64,000 nt of DNA from Aeromonas jandaei (lineage in GTDB: Bacteria > Pseudomonadota > Gammaproteobacteria > Enterobacterales > Aeromonadaceae): the NCBI RefSeq assembly GCF_037890695.1, contig NZ_CP149571.1, positions 3,440,001 to 3,504,000 on the forward strand, given 5' to 3'. Made by a program: the position numbers and the translations under genes. Positions 1 to 9,885 of the stretch are shown here, piece by piece (positions within the stretch are counted from its first letter, which is position 1; every line of letters begins with the position of its first letter). The notes under the pieces are model-generated. The model ran no database searches. It was not told where the DNA came from and saw nothing but the letters and a program-made list of their open reading frames with translations.

Positions 1-1569
1 CCCTACGCCTCCGCTAACCCGGAGTTTGCCGAGGCTGTGAATACCACTCCGGTCAATGGTGACCAGATCACCATCAAGACCGCCAAAGGCGTCGAGAAAA
101 CCGTCAAGATCCAGGTTCCGGCCTACTTCCGCGACTACACCACCCTGCGCTGGAGCGGCAGTGACAACCTTCTGGTACCGGCGGCTGTGGGCGGCATTCT
201 GCTCAAAGAGGTGATGTGGTCCCAGGACTTCCTCGGCGGCATGCACGTGGCCGAGAGCGATGAAGAGGTTGAAGCCGCCTCCGCCACCATGGATCAGGAT
301 GGCAAGCACAAGCTCGGCGTCTCCGCCGCCGACGGCTTCAACGGCATGATGCTGACCGAACAATCCATCGACAAGCTGACCATCATGCAGAACCAGCTTG
401 GCTTCGATGGCAAACAACTGGGAGCCAAGATCACCCCGCAGTATGATCCGGCCAAGGGCATCATCTACTTCCCCCATCAGGTGAAAGTGACCGAAACTCG
501 CAACAACGATGCGGGCGCCATCGGCAAGCTCGACGTAGTGGATGGCTCAGCCCAGCTGCGCGATGCCTGGATGATGCTGTGGCCACTCTCCGAGTTCTAC
601 GCATTCAGCGACCAGCGCACGGCCAACACCAACCAGAATCCGGCCTTCCACGCCGTGTTTGACGGCGAGCCGTTTGCCGCAACCCCCAAGGCCAACCAGT
701 CCAACGATCTGGGCAAGGCGGTGGCAGGCAGCGACGCCTTCTCGCTGGCGCTCAACCTCTCCAGCTTCACCTTCAAGAACCTGACCGCCCTGCACTTTGA
801 TGGCAAAGCCGGCACTCTGGTGGATAGCTGGCTGGCGGGTAAACAGGGCAAGCACGTCACCACCTTTGACGCGGCTTACGCACTGGTCGCCCTGCAGATC
901 TTCCAGCGCGCTCAGGATGCGCTACCGGTCGGTTACGCCGCCGGTGACAACGGCGAGCTGAACCTCAAGACCAGGCAGGGTCAGCAGGCCCTCGAGCTTA
1001 TCCGCAAACAGGCCGATTTCATCCTTGCCAATCTCAAGGGGCACAACGGGCTGGTACACGATGGTCTGACACTGGGTGGCAAGGTAGACAAGGCGCAATC
1101 CGTTGATGCCCAGTTTGCTGCTATCCGCGGCCTGACCGCTGCGTTCCTCGCGACTTCCGATGCCAAGTACCGCACCGCCGCGCGCGAGCTGTTTATCGCC
1201 GCTGACAAGGCCTATTTCAGTGCCAAAGCGGGCACCTGGCTGGCTGGCAAAAAGGGCGAGTACACTCCCTGGACCCAGGCAGCCATCTCCGGCGCGCTGC
1301 GTTCTGCCATGCTGAACCTGCGCAACGAAGGGGCCGAGAAGGAGCCCGAACTGGAGCTGGCCAAGTTGACCGGTCAGTACGTCAGCTGGTTCCGCGGCAC
1401 CGTCAACGGCGGCATGCAGATGGCCGAGTGGGTCGGCGACTCCGGCGAGAACGTCATCGAAGGCGCCGGTGGTGACACCGACGAAGATGGCGTCCCGCAA
1501 GTGACCGCCGCCGGTGGCAAGCACGGCACCGCCATGGTGATGGCCGCCAAAGCGGTGGTCAGCGAGTAA
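1..1569 (+). CDS. Unrecognised secreted or periplasmic-looking protein, 5' end outside the window
   Basis: The frame is open from the first base of the window, so the gene starts upstream; the GTG at 37 is only an internal candidate start. About 520 residues are visible. The C-terminal half is rich in amphipathic helices with phrases such as QALELIRKQADFILANLK and AQFAAIRGLTAAFLATSD, which resemble the helical hairpins of alpha/alpha-barrel (six-hairpin, thioredoxin- or glycosidase-associated) proteins. No catalytic motif was identified. The C-terminus is Gly/Asp-rich (GAGGDTDEDG). The gene ends in a bidirectional hairpin shared with glgC. I do not recognise the family, and the helical-repeat idea is inference. 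Confidence 0.7.
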   Translation, partial: PYASANPEFAEAVNTTPVNGDQITIKTAKGVEKTVKIQVPAYFRDYTTLRWSGSDNLLVPAAVGGILLKEVMWSQDFLGGMHVAESDEEVEAASATMDQDGKHKLGVSAADGFNGMMLTEQSIDKLTIMQNQLGFDGKQLGAKITPQYDPAKGIIYFPHQVKVTETRNNDAGAIGKLDVVDGSAQLRDAWMMLWPLSEFYAFSDQRTANTNQNPAFHAVFDGEPFAATPKANQSNDLGKAVAGSDAFSLALNLSSFTFKNLTALHFDGKAGTLVDSWLAGKQGKHVTTFDAAYALVALQIFQRAQDALPVGYAAGDNGELNLKTRQGQQALELIRKQADFILANLKGHNGLVHDGLTLGGKVDKAQSVDAQFAAIRGLTAAFLATSDAKYRTAARELFIAADKAYFSAKAGTWLAGKKGEYTPWTQAAISGALRSAMLNLRNEGAEKEPELELAKLTGQYVSWFRGTVNGGMQMAEWVGDSGENVIEGAGGDTDEDGVPQVTAAGGKHGTAMVMAAKAVVSE

Positions 1570-1592
1570 TCCGCACCCTTCACCCGGATGAA

Positions 1593-1617
1593 AAAGGGAG
1601 CCTTGATGGCTCCCTTT
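1593..1617. terminator. Bidirectional terminator between the first gene and glgC
   Basis: Ten-base-pair arms AAAGGGAGCC and GGCTCCCTTT with a 5-nt loop. A tracts on the left and T residues on the right let it act on both the rightward gene ending at 1569 and the leftward glgC ending at 1671. Confidence 0.8.
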
Positions 1618-1670
1618 GCATTACAGCGTCTGACTCTTCATTTCAGGGCACTTCAATTAATTCGCTTGGG

Positions 1671-2945
1671 TTAACCCAGCTTGTCCAGCATCTCCTTGGT
1701 CACCAGCACGATACCCTGCTCGGAACGATAGAAGCGGCGCGCATCCTCATCGGCATTCTCGCCCACCACCAGCCCGTCTGGCACCTTGCAGCCCTTGTCC
1801 ACCACCACCCGGCGCAGCCGGCAGCCGGTACCGATCTCGACCCCCGGGAAGATGACTGCCTGATCGAGAGTACAGAAGGAGTGCACCCGCACGTTGGTAA
1901 AGAGCACCGAGTTGAGCACGAACGAACCGCTGACGATGGTTCCGCCGGCAAACATGGAGTTGATGGTCATGCCGTGCTGGCCATTTCTGTCCTGCACGAA
2001 CTTGGCGGGTGGCGTCAGGGTCTGGCTGGTCCAGATGGGCCAGTTTTGATCGTAAATATCGAGCTCGGGCAACACGGAGGCAAGGTCCATGTTCGCTTCC
2101 CAGAAGGAGTCCAGGGTACCTACATCACGCCAGTAGGGCTTTTGTCCCTCGCGTGCCCCGACACAGGACATGTTGAAGGGGTGAGCAAAGGCCAGCCCTT
2201 CCTCCACGATGCGGGGGATCACATCCATCCCGAAGTCGTGTTTGGAGTCCTGGTTGAGAATGTCTTCCTCCAGCAGCTGGTAGAGGTACTCCGCCTCGAA
2301 GATGTAGATCCCCATGGAAGCAAGGGAGCGATCATCGCACCCCGGCATGGCGGGCGGGTTGGCCGGCTTTTCCACGAAGGCGCGGATCTTGCGCTGCTCG
2401 TCGATATCCATGATGCCGAAGGCTGACGCCTCGGCGCGCGGCACCTCGATGCAGGCTACCGTGACCTTGGCACCGAGACGCACGTGATCGAGCAGCATGG
2501 CGGCGTAGTCCATCTTGTAGATGTGATCCCCCGCCAGCACCACTATGTATTTGGGGCCGTAGTCGCGAATGATGTCGACGTTCTGATAGATGGCATCGGC
2601 AGTACCGCGATACCAGTGCACCTCGTCCACCCGCTGCTGGGCAGGCAGCAGATCGATGAACTCGTTCATCTGGTAGCGCAGGAAAGACCAGCCTGATTGC
2701 AGATGGCGCAGCAGGCTGTGGGATTTGTACTGGGTTACTACCCCCACGCGGCGGATCCCCGAGTTGATACAGTTGGAGAGTACAAAATCGATGATGCGGA
2801 ACTTGCCGCCGAAATGGACGGCCGGTTTGGCGCGGTTGTCGGTCAACTGCTTCAGGCGACTGCCACGTCCTCCCGCCAACACCAGTGCCATACTCTGGTT
2901 CAACAACTGACGTGCTTTGGCACTATTTTCGGGCTCTAACAACAT
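1671..2945 (-). CDS. glgC: Glucose-1-phosphate adenylyltransferase
   Basis: Makes ADP-glucose from glucose-1-phosphate and ATP, the committed step of glycogen synthesis in the cytosol. The 424-residue protein matches the usual length. It carries the nucleotidyltransferase signature [13 protein letters not shown] near residue 24, the allosteric N-terminal arginine and lysine region, [12 protein letters not shown] near residue 110, and a C-terminal left-handed beta-helix. The ATG at 2945 is preceded by AGAGGTAAATC, a good ribosome binding site. No other glg gene is adjacent, so it appears to be a single-gene unit ending at the hairpin at 1593-1617. Confidence 0.95.
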   Translation of the reverse strand: MLLEPENSAKARQLLNQSMALVLAGGRGSRLKQLTDNRAKPAVHFGGKFRIIDFVLSNCINSGIRRVGVVTQYKSHSLLRHLQSGWSFLRYQMNEFIDLLPAQQRVDEVHWYRGTADAIYQNVDIIRDYGPKYIVVLAGDHIYKMDYAAMLLDHVRLGAKVTVACIEVPRAEASAFGIMDIDEQRKIRAFVEKPANPPAMPGCDDRSLASMGIYIFEAEYLYQLLEEDILNQDSKHDFGMDVIPRIVEEGLAFAHPFNMSCVGAREGQKPYWRDVGTLDSFWEANMDLASVLPELDIYDQNWPIWTSQTLTPPAKFVQDRNGQHGMTINSMFAGGTIVSGSFVLNSVLFTNVRVHSFCTLDQAVIFPGVEIGTGCRLRRVVVDKGCKVPDGLVVGENADEDARRFYRSEQGIVLVTKEMLDKLG

Positions 2946-3134
2946 GATTTACCTCTGCCTTGTTTGATCTATTTTCAACCCATCTTCGCCTGTTTCAGTA
3001 GCACTGAAAGTGGTTTCACTCACATTTAACCGATCTCAATTGGCCCTTTTATCCGAGTTGCGAGTCATAACATGTTTTGCTTGGTAAGCTTGGTTAAAAT
3101 TTCCTCATAAAGCAGCCACTTCAAGGATGACAAG

Positions 3135-4775
3135 ATGGTTCACAAGCTCGGACGCCCTCTCGTTTTGATCGCCATCATAGTGGCCATACCTCTATTGCTT
3201 CTGCAAGGGGTTTGGCTGGCTATGCAGAGCACTCCGCTGACGCTCGCTCTGATTCTGGGCACCACGCTGATCGGCATGGCCCTATTGCTGATGCTGGCTC
3301 TGCGCACCCTGGGCGGCATTCAGCAACATCAGGAACAGCTCTGGATAAAAGCACTGCGCAGCCGGGATCCGCAGTTACTGGAAACTCCCCGCTCGCAAGA
3401 AGCGTTGCAACAATTGCTGGAGCAGTTTGAAAGCGCCGAGCAGCACGTCCATCGCCAACTCACCGAGCTGAGCAATCTGGCCACCACCGACGAGCTGACC
3501 CAACTGCTCAACCGCCACGCCTTTCGCCGCGACATGACGGAGCTGCTGCAACGGGATCAGGATACCCAGACCGCGACGCTGGTGCTGGTACGCGCCACCG
3601 AGCTTGGCAAGATCAACGCCCAGCGGGGTTTTCAATCGGGGGATGCCTACATCAAGGACATGGCTGCGCTCATCAAGCGGGTGGTCAGCCGGTTTCCCGG
3701 CAATCAGGTCTATCGCATCTCGGGGGCTGACTTCGCGGTGCTGGTGCAACCGGCCGCCAATATCCCCCCTCACCTGCTGGGGCAGGATCTGAAAGTCGCG
3801 TTCGATCACTATCAGGAGCAACACGAGCTGGAGAGCACCGGTTACTCCGGGCTGACCAAGCTCAGCAGCGGCCAGAAAATCGAGGCCGTGCTGGCCCGGG
3901 CCGATCTGGCACTGGCCCGCGCCCAGACCGAAACCATCAATGGCTGGGCCATTCAGCAGGATGACAATGTCTCCGACATGCAGGGCCAGCAACACTGGCG
4001 CGACGTACTGACTGAGGTGCTGGCGCAGGAGCGGCTCGGCTTTACCTATCAGCCGATCCAGCCGCTGCATCGCAGCATGCTGGCCTACAACGAGATCTAT
4101 ACCCGCTTTGCTGGCAGCGATGGCACAGCGCTGCCCACCGATACCCTCTTTGCCATGGCACAGCGGCTGGATATGGTGATGCGGCTGGAGCAGCTGGTCA
4201 TCACCCACATCATGCGCCAGTACCGGGCCTTTGGTGCCAACCAGAGTCGCTGGGGGATCAATCTTTCATCCAACCTGTTGCAAAACAGCGCCTTTCTGAT
4301 CTGGCTGGACAGACAGCTGCTCAAGGATCCCAACACCAGCGCCAATCTGGTGTTTGAACTCGATGAGGAACATCTGGAGCGCAATCTGACCGGCGCCAAG
4401 CGGGTGTTTGAACTGCTCAGGCGCAATGGCAGCCGCTCGGCCATCGCCAACTTCGGCAAGGGGATCGGCTCATTCACCCTGTTTCGCGAACTGAAACCTG
4501 ACTACATCAAGCTCGACCCCGCGCTCATCACCGGACTGGAGCAGGATCAGACCAACCAGCAATTTGTGCGGATGATTGTCGATGTATCGCACCGGATGGG
4601 GTGCCAGGTGATTGCCGAGGGGGTTGAGCAGCTAGGCCAGAAGCAGCTGCTGCAGGGAATGTATGTCGATGGACTGCAAGGCTACCTGATCGCCCGGCCG
4701 CAACCTTTGCGACCGGATATCAGCCAGCTTGGTCTCTTTACTGAGGATGTTTCAACTTCAACAGAGTCAGAATGA
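3135..4775 (+). CDS. Membrane-anchored degenerate GGDEF-EAL protein (CsrD/LapD-like)
   Basis: 546 residues. Two N-terminal membrane segments (about 8-30 and 36-57) are followed by a coiled region, a GGDEF domain (about 110-270) and an EAL domain (about 290-540). Both enzyme sites look dead: the GGDEF motif is SGADF, and in the EAL domain the metal-binding DDFGTG is replaced by ANFGKG and EAL by EIY, although NLS, KLD and EGVE survive. This pattern fits a c-di-GMP-binding or RNA-turnover adaptor such as LapD or CsrD rather than an enzyme. The start has AAGGATGACAAG just upstream. The 3' end overlaps the convergent hypothetical gene by 38 bp. Confidence 0.85.
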   Translation: MVHKLGRPLVLIAIIVAIPLLLLQGVWLAMQSTPLTLALILGTTLIGMALLLMLALRTLGGIQQHQEQLWIKALRSRDPQLLETPRSQEALQQLLEQFESAEQHVHRQLTELSNLATTDELTQLLNRHAFRRDMTELLQRDQDTQTATLVLVRATELGKINAQRGFQSGDAYIKDMAALIKRVVSRFPGNQVYRISGADFAVLVQPAANIPPHLLGQDLKVAFDHYQEQHELESTGYSGLTKLSSGQKIEAVLARADLALARAQTETINGWAIQQDDNVSDMQGQQHWRDVLTEVLAQERLGFTYQPIQPLHRSMLAYNEIYTRFAGSDGTALPTDTLFAMAQRLDMVMRLEQLVITHIMRQYRAFGANQSRWGINLSSNLLQNSAFLIWLDRQLLKDPNTSANLVFELDEEHLERNLTGAKRVFELLRRNGSRSAIANFGKGIGSFTLFRELKPDYIKLDPALITGLEQDQTNQQFVRMIVDVSHRMGCQVIAEGVEQLGQKQLLQGMYVDGLQGYLIARPQPLRPDISQLGLFTEDVSTSTESE

Positions 4776-5244
4776 TCTCGTTGAGCTGGCGATAACGCTC
4801 CAGCTCTTTCTGATCGTAACGGGTCGCCAGAGTGGTGGGGTTGTGGCGGTTCTTGAGGTAACGATTGATCTGCAGGCGATTGAACCCCGCTACCTGATAA
4901 ACCTGAGCCAGCAGGGTATTCAACTCCTCATTATCCAGACCGGCTCTTGCCAGATAGTGGCTGTCGGCCGGGCTTTCGGTCTGGAAACTCCACTTGCCGA
5001 TACGGCCACTCTCTTGTAGATAGGCAAGCCACTGCTCGACATAGAGCGGTTTGCAGCCAGCCAGCAGATTGAAGAAGCCGACCGAATCGCAGCGACAGCC
5101 GCTCAGCAGCACGACCGCCAGAGCATCATCGTCACACTGGAAAATGACCGGCCCGGATTGTGCCCAATCCAGCGCCTGGATGCGGATGCTGGCCCGTCCT
5201 CCCGTCGCTCCTGCGACATCGAATAGAAACATGGCGCCCCCCAT
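4738..5244 (-). CDS. Conserved-looking hypothetical protein
   Basis: About 168 residues if the ATG at 5244 is used. The frame can extend to a TTG at 5292, and a second ATG lies at 5232; none has a convincing ribosome binding site. The N-terminal half is beta-rich (IFQCDDDALAVVLLSGCRCD), and the C-terminal half is basic and helical (LQINRYLKNRHNPTTLATRYD), ending in a leucine-rich helix. I recognise no family. Its 3' end overlaps the convergent GGDEF-EAL gene by 38 bp. Start choice and function are uncertain. Confidence 0.6.
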   Translation of the reverse strand: MGGAMFLFDVAGATGGRASIRIQALDWAQSGPVIFQCDDDALAVVLLSGCRCDSVGFFNLLAGCKPLYVEQWLAYLQESGRIGKWSFQTESPADSHYLARAGLDNEELNTLLAQVYQVAGFNRLQINRYLKNRHNPTTLATRYDQKELERYRQLNEIILTLLKLKHPQ

Positions 5245-5334
5245 GGCAAAAGGTTGATGATCGGACCATCCCCCGATGAGGTGCAAAGGCAAATTGGCAT
5301 TTAACTCATCAACGCAACCATTCGACCATAAAAA

Positions 5335-5362
5335 AGACCGGTATTCTCACGAATACCGGTCT
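5335..5362 (-). terminator. Terminator of the DUF2750 gene
   Basis: Twelve-base arms AGACCGGTATTC and GAATACCGGTCT around TCAC, followed on the minus strand by a T tract (A run at 5329-5335 on the plus strand). It lies 45 bp past the stop of the gene at 5407. Confidence 0.85.
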
Positions 5363-5406
5363 CAATCTTGATGCTCTGTACATTCAGACCATCAATGGAG
5401 GCGCTT

Positions 5407-5769
5407 TCAGGCGTCCAGTTCAACCAGCGCTTTGGCCAGCTCAATGGGTTCGAGCTCCTGGCCTTCCAGATCGGCGTTCCAGTTCGGGCCGACCAGCACA
5501 TCGTCTTCATCCAGATCGTTGATCCAGATATCGAGAAACTCTTCCAGATCGATCACTTCCGGCTCGTAATCGGCCCACTCGTCCACGCAGTGCAGACGGG
5601 CATCTTCTTCGGCAGACCAGAGCGGCATGACGTCGGCATCTTCAAACTCGGCAGAGCGGCAGACCACCCAGTCCTCACCATAGCGCAGGCCCCACACCTG
5701 ACCCGACTCGCGGACTTGTTCGATAAAAAGTTGGAAATTGGCGTCAAGGTTCTCGGTAAGCATGCTCAT
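5407..5769 (-). CDS. DUF2750 family protein
   Basis: A 120-residue acidic cytosolic protein. The pattern FIEQVRESGQVWGLRYGEDWVVCRS, followed by MPLWSAEEDA, a WADYEP block and LEEFLDIWINDLDEDDVLVGPNW, matches the DUF2750 family. Those are small single-domain proteins of unknown function in many gammaproteobacteria. It is flanked by its own terminator and by the gsk terminator, so it is monocistronic. No biochemical role is assigned; the family call is from remembered motif layout. Confidence 0.75.
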   Translation of the reverse strand: MSMLTENLDANFQLFIEQVRESGQVWGLRYGEDWVVCRSAEFEDADVMPLWSAEEDARLHCVDEWADYEPEVIDLEEFLDIWINDLDEDDVLVGPNWNADLEGQELEPIELAKALVELDA

Positions 5770-5880
5770 GGGGCTCTCTCATTTTCTCAGGTGCGGCGGC
5801 ATTGCCGGCCGGCAATGCGGTGGCCAAATGGTGTCGCAAAAGCGACATGGACTCAAGCATATTGGGGTTATTGATGGAAA

Positions 5881-5902
5881 AAAGGGGCCTGAAGGCCCCT
5901 TT
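5881..5902 (-). terminator. Terminator of gsk
   Basis: Arms AAAGGGGCC and GGCCCCTTT around TGAA, with an A run on the plus strand that gives a T tract for leftward transcripts. It sits about 48 bp beyond the gsk stop. Confidence 0.8.
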
Positions 5903-5949
5903 TCACGTCAAAACATCTGCCAATGGCGGTGTTTTGCAACAATTCGGGA

Positions 5950-7254
5950 TCAACGCTCCCAGTAAACCTCTTCCAGACTATCCTCTTTCTCCGGCAGACC
6001 GCGAGAGAGGCGCGGGCTGCTCTGGGCCAGCACCTCATAACTCACCCGGTTGGCGTACTTGCACACCTGAGAGAGTGAAGAGTAGGTGAGGAACTCGGAG
6101 ATGTGCTTGGCAGAGTTGGGCACATTCATCCGGTGATAGGAGTTGGCCACCATGTCGTGCAGCACGGCGGAAAGCGCGCCATCCCCTGCCCCGTTGGTGT
6201 TCTTGATCTTCTCCGGCCCGCCCATGTAGGGAGAGATATGGGAGTAGATCCGCACCGGCTTGCGGCACTTGGCGCGCGCCATGGGGCGGCTGAACTCGTA
6301 CATGTTGAACTCGGGAATAACCCCGGGCAGCAGCGGTAAGGTGGTCTCGCGCTTGAAGTCATCTTCGGTGTAGGCAGCCATATAGAGCCCCACCGGACCG
6401 GCGGTACAGAGCACCATGTCCGCCCAGTCGAGCGCCTTGTCGGCTGCGGCCAGCGGATCGGAGAAACCGGTCAGGGCCTCGCCCTCCTCCTCGTTCATGG
6501 CGAGCACGGTGACGTTCTCGCTGATGAAGTCACGCCACCACTGGGGATCGGACTCGATGACGAAACGGGTACCCAGAGTCAGCACCACCGGCACACCGGC
6601 CTCGCGGGCATAACGCACAGCGGCCATGGCAGCATCTTTCATCGGGGTGCCATCTTCACCGCGCACCAGATAGGCGGTGATGACCAGAGCGGAGGACTCC
6701 TTGATGATCTCTTCAGGGATGTGCTCGACATCCAGATGATCCATCTTGCCGGCGTTGATGCCAAAGCTGCGCTCGCCCCCTTCGGTGATGAAGGTAAAGC
6801 AGCGACCGACCGGGCCGTCTACCGGCTGCAGATAGTCGAGGTTGACGCGAGAAGAGGTATTGCAGAGGTAACGATAGGCGTAGCTGCCGATGCGGATGTC
6901 CTGACTCATGACGCCAAGCAGGATGGAGTGGGAATCAGCCAGCACCGAGTAGTTGTGCATGGTGTTGCCGATGGTGCCACCGGCAAATTCGCTCACTACC
7001 ATGTTGTTGCTCTTGAGCTCGTCGTAGATCTGCTCGGCCACTTCATCGGAGATGAGCATGGAGTGGCCACGGCTCAGGCCATAACGCTCGAGAAACGCCA
7101 GATCGACATGGGCTTCGATGTCGACCAGCGTCTGGTCAATCCCGACCACATAGGCCTTGCCCCGCTCCGAAAGCACCGCACTCTGGGAGATGAGGGGATC
7201 ACGACGATCCACAGGAAAGTAGTGTTTGGACTTGCGCTGACCGGGAAATTTCAT
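5950..7254 (-). CDS. gsk: Inosine/guanosine kinase
   Basis: Phosphorylates inosine and guanosine to their monophosphates (purine salvage). The 434-residue PfkB-family protein has the signature KNTNGAGDGALSAV near residue 340, whose Asp is the catalytic base, and a nucleoside-binding region containing EFAGGTIGNTMHNYSVLAD near residue 90. Length and motifs match E. coli Gsk. Upstream lies about 190 bp before the MAPEG gene terminator, so gsk probably has its own promoter. Confidence 0.93.
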   Translation of the reverse strand: MKFPGQRKSKHYFPVDRRDPLISQSAVLSERGKAYVVGIDQTLVDIEAHVDLAFLERYGLSRGHSMLISDEVAEQIYDELKSNNMVVSEFAGGTIGNTMHNYSVLADSHSILLGVMSQDIRIGSYAYRYLCNTSSRVNLDYLQPVDGPVGRCFTFITEGGERSFGINAGKMDHLDVEHIPEEIIKESSALVITAYLVRGEDGTPMKDAAMAAVRYAREAGVPVVLTLGTRFVIESDPQWWRDFISENVTVLAMNEEEGEALTGFSDPLAAADKALDWADMVLCTAGPVGLYMAAYTEDDFKRETTLPLLPGVIPEFNMYEFSRPMARAKCRKPVRIYSHISPYMGGPEKIKNTNGAGDGALSAVLHDMVANSYHRMNVPNSAKHISEFLTYSSLSQVCKYANRVSYEVLAQSSPRLSRGLPEKEDSLEEVYWER

Positions 7255-7392
7255 GGCAATGTTCTTGTGCTCTGGGGGAAAGAGGGGCGGGATTTTAACA
7301 CAATCTGTCGCACCGAAAAGTCGCTCTGTTTAAATAATGGAGTCAGTATAGACAAGGGTTGCGAGGAAAAACGTTTGCCCTTTAACCACAAA

Positions 7393-7419
7393 AAAACCAC
7401 CCGAAAGCGGATGGTTTTT
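7393..7419 (-). terminator. Terminator of the MAPEG gene
   Basis: Imperfect hairpin AAAACCACCCG / CGGATGGTTTT with an AAAG loop and one mismatch, followed by T residues on the minus strand. It sits 24 bp after the MAPEG stop codon. Confidence 0.7.
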
Positions 7420-7442
7420 GACATGCGATCCAAAGGGAGGAT

Positions 7443-7835
7443 TCACCCGTTGATCAAGCCGTGAAAAAGGGTCAACCCGGAGAATAGCCCGAGGGATAGC
7501 CAGAACAGCAAGGTGCCAACGAAACGGGGAACATTGGGTGCTCGCGGGATCTGGATGCCAATGGCATGCAGTACGCGACCAACCAGCAGCATGATGCCGC
7601 CGGCATGCAGCAAGAGTGCGCTGGCACCGGCAATTTCACTTAGGGCCATCAGCAACAGGGTTAGCGGTACGTACTCGGCAAAGTTGCCGTGAGCCCGGAT
7701 CGCCGCCAGCAACTCAGGGGCCTCCCCCTGCCCTATCATCACCCCGAACTGGGCGCGGCGTCTGACTACCCAAGCGGAGAGCCCCAGAAACAGCAGCCCC
7801 AGCAAGCCTGCGTAGATCAGCGTGATATGTACCAT
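7443..7835 (-). CDS. MAPEG family integral membrane protein
   Basis: 130 residues with four predicted membrane helices. It contains the MAPEG-type pattern RRRAQFGVMIGQGEAPEL near residue 26, followed by RAHGNFAEYVPLTLLLMALSE. The family includes membrane glutathione transferases and eicosanoid-metabolising enzymes; bacterial members like this one may detoxify hydrophobic electrophiles, but substrates are not known from sequence. It is a single gene with its own terminator. Confidence 0.88.
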   Translation of the reverse strand: MVHITLIYAGLLGLLFLGLSAWVVRRRAQFGVMIGQGEAPELLAAIRAHGNFAEYVPLTLLLMALSEIAGASALLLHAGGIMLLVGRVLHAIGIQIPRAPNVPRFVGTLLFWLSLGLFSGLTLFHGLING

Positions 7836-7869
7836 GACTCGACTCCTTGTTTAACTGACAGCCGGTCAC

Positions 7870-8868
7870 TCATGCCAATTCACGGCAAATAAGCGAGACC
7901 ATCATCCTGATATGGGCCTGGTCGCTGTTGAGCGCCGGAATATAGCCAAACTCCTCGCCACCGGCAGCCATAAAGATCTCCTTGTTCTGCACCTGGATCT
8001 CCTCCAACGTTTCGAGGCAATCGGCGGCAAAGGCCGGACAGATCACATCGAGTCGCTTGATGCCTCGGGCAGGCATGCCGCCCACCGTCTCATCGGTATA
8101 GGGCTTGAGCCACTCCTCCTTGCCAAAGCGCGACTGGAAACTGGCGGTCCACTGCCCCGCCTCCAGCCCGAGCGCATCGGCCAACAGAGATGCGGTATGG
8201 CGGCACTGATGACCGTAGGGATCGCCCTCCTGCTCGTAGCGCTCGGGGATACCGTGAAACGACATCAACAGATGTTCACCCCGGCCATGCTGCTCCCAGT
8301 GACGACGCACGCTCATCGCCAGCGCCTGAATGTATTCGGGGTGGGCATGGTAATCGCGAATGAGCCGCACCACGGGCAGGTTGCGCTCATGCTTCATCGC
8401 CCGGCCCCAGGCATCGAACACGGATGCCGTGGTACTGACCGAATATTGCGGATAGAGCGGCAACAGGATCACCCGGTTGACCCCCTTGGCCTTGAGTGCC
8501 TGCCACCCCTCCTCCAGCGAAGGAGAACCATAGGTCATGGCAAGCTCGACCGGTACATCGACCCCTTCACGCTTGAGCTCCTGCTCCAGCGCAGCCCGCT
8601 GCTGTTTACTGATCACCATCAGTGGCGAACCCTGCTCGGTTCACACCTGCTGATAGAGCTTGGCCACCTTGGGAGAGCGGGTTGGCAGAATGATGAAGTG
8701 GAGCAACGGGCACCAGAGGTAGCGTGGCAGATCGACGACCCGGGGATCGTGCAGAAACTGGCTGAGAAACGCTTTGACGGCGGCGGTAGTGGGGGCGGCT
8801 GGGGTACCCAGATTGACCAGCAAGATTCCGGTTTTCGTGGTCACATTGGCTTCCTGTCTATCTGTCAT
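7870..8868 (-). pseudogene. hemH: Ferrochelatase, interrupted by an in-frame TGA
   Basis: Ferrochelatase inserts Fe2+ into protoporphyrin IX, the last step of haem synthesis. Two same-frame segments (8868-8644 and 8640-7870) align end to end with the family. They are separated by a TGA at 8641-8643, codon 76 from this start, where homologues have Trp (V-W-x-E-G-G-S-P-L; here V-stop-T-E-Q-G-S-P-L). Downstream motifs are intact: LPLYPQYS, LMSFHGIPERY with the catalytic His, and CPAFAADCLETLEEI with the catalytic Glu. A GTG at 8844 with AGGAAG upstream is an alternative start and gives a length closer to E. coli HemH. The TGA is a single G-to-A change from TGG: a real nonsense mutation or a sequence error. 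Confidence 0.85.
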
Positions 8869-8874
8869 GATGCA

Positions 8875-8899
8875 AAAAAGGGCCCGCTGGGCCCTTTTT
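8875..8899. terminator. Terminator between adk and hemH
   Basis: Perfect arms AAAAAGGGCCC and GGGCCCTTTTT with a GCT loop, 44 bp beyond the adk stop. It lies upstream of the hemH start chosen here, so it separates adk from hemH and argues against the longer hemH reading frame that begins at 8904. Confidence 0.85.
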
Positions 8900-8942
8900 A
8901 TCATTTGCCTGATAGCCCAGGGGACTGTGCCGGCATTAACGC

Positions 8943-9653
<711 letters not shown>

Positions 9654-9797
9654 CTACAAGCTCGCGCCGCCTGAATGGCCACTTTATCGCCATAAAAAAC
9701 GGCGACACGACGCCATACAAATTGACGGGCTTACGGGAAAAGTGAGTGAAAATTCAACAGGAGTGCTGACAGTGAGCTGATGAGGAGGATAAAAAAA

Positions 9798-9816
9798 TCC
9801 CGGCTCAAGGCCGGGA
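9798..9816 (-). terminator. Terminator of miaE
   Basis: Arms TCCCGGC and GCCGGGA with a TCAAG loop, followed on the minus strand by seven T residues (A run 9791-9797). It lies 70 bp past the miaE stop. The rest of the adk-miaE interval (9588-9885) shows only the adk upstream region. Confidence 0.8.
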
Positions 9817-9885
9817 ATTGCGCTCAAAAGTAACTACTTGTCGCTCGTAGTAGGAACAGGGCAATAGTAGTTGTCCCCCTGTGCG

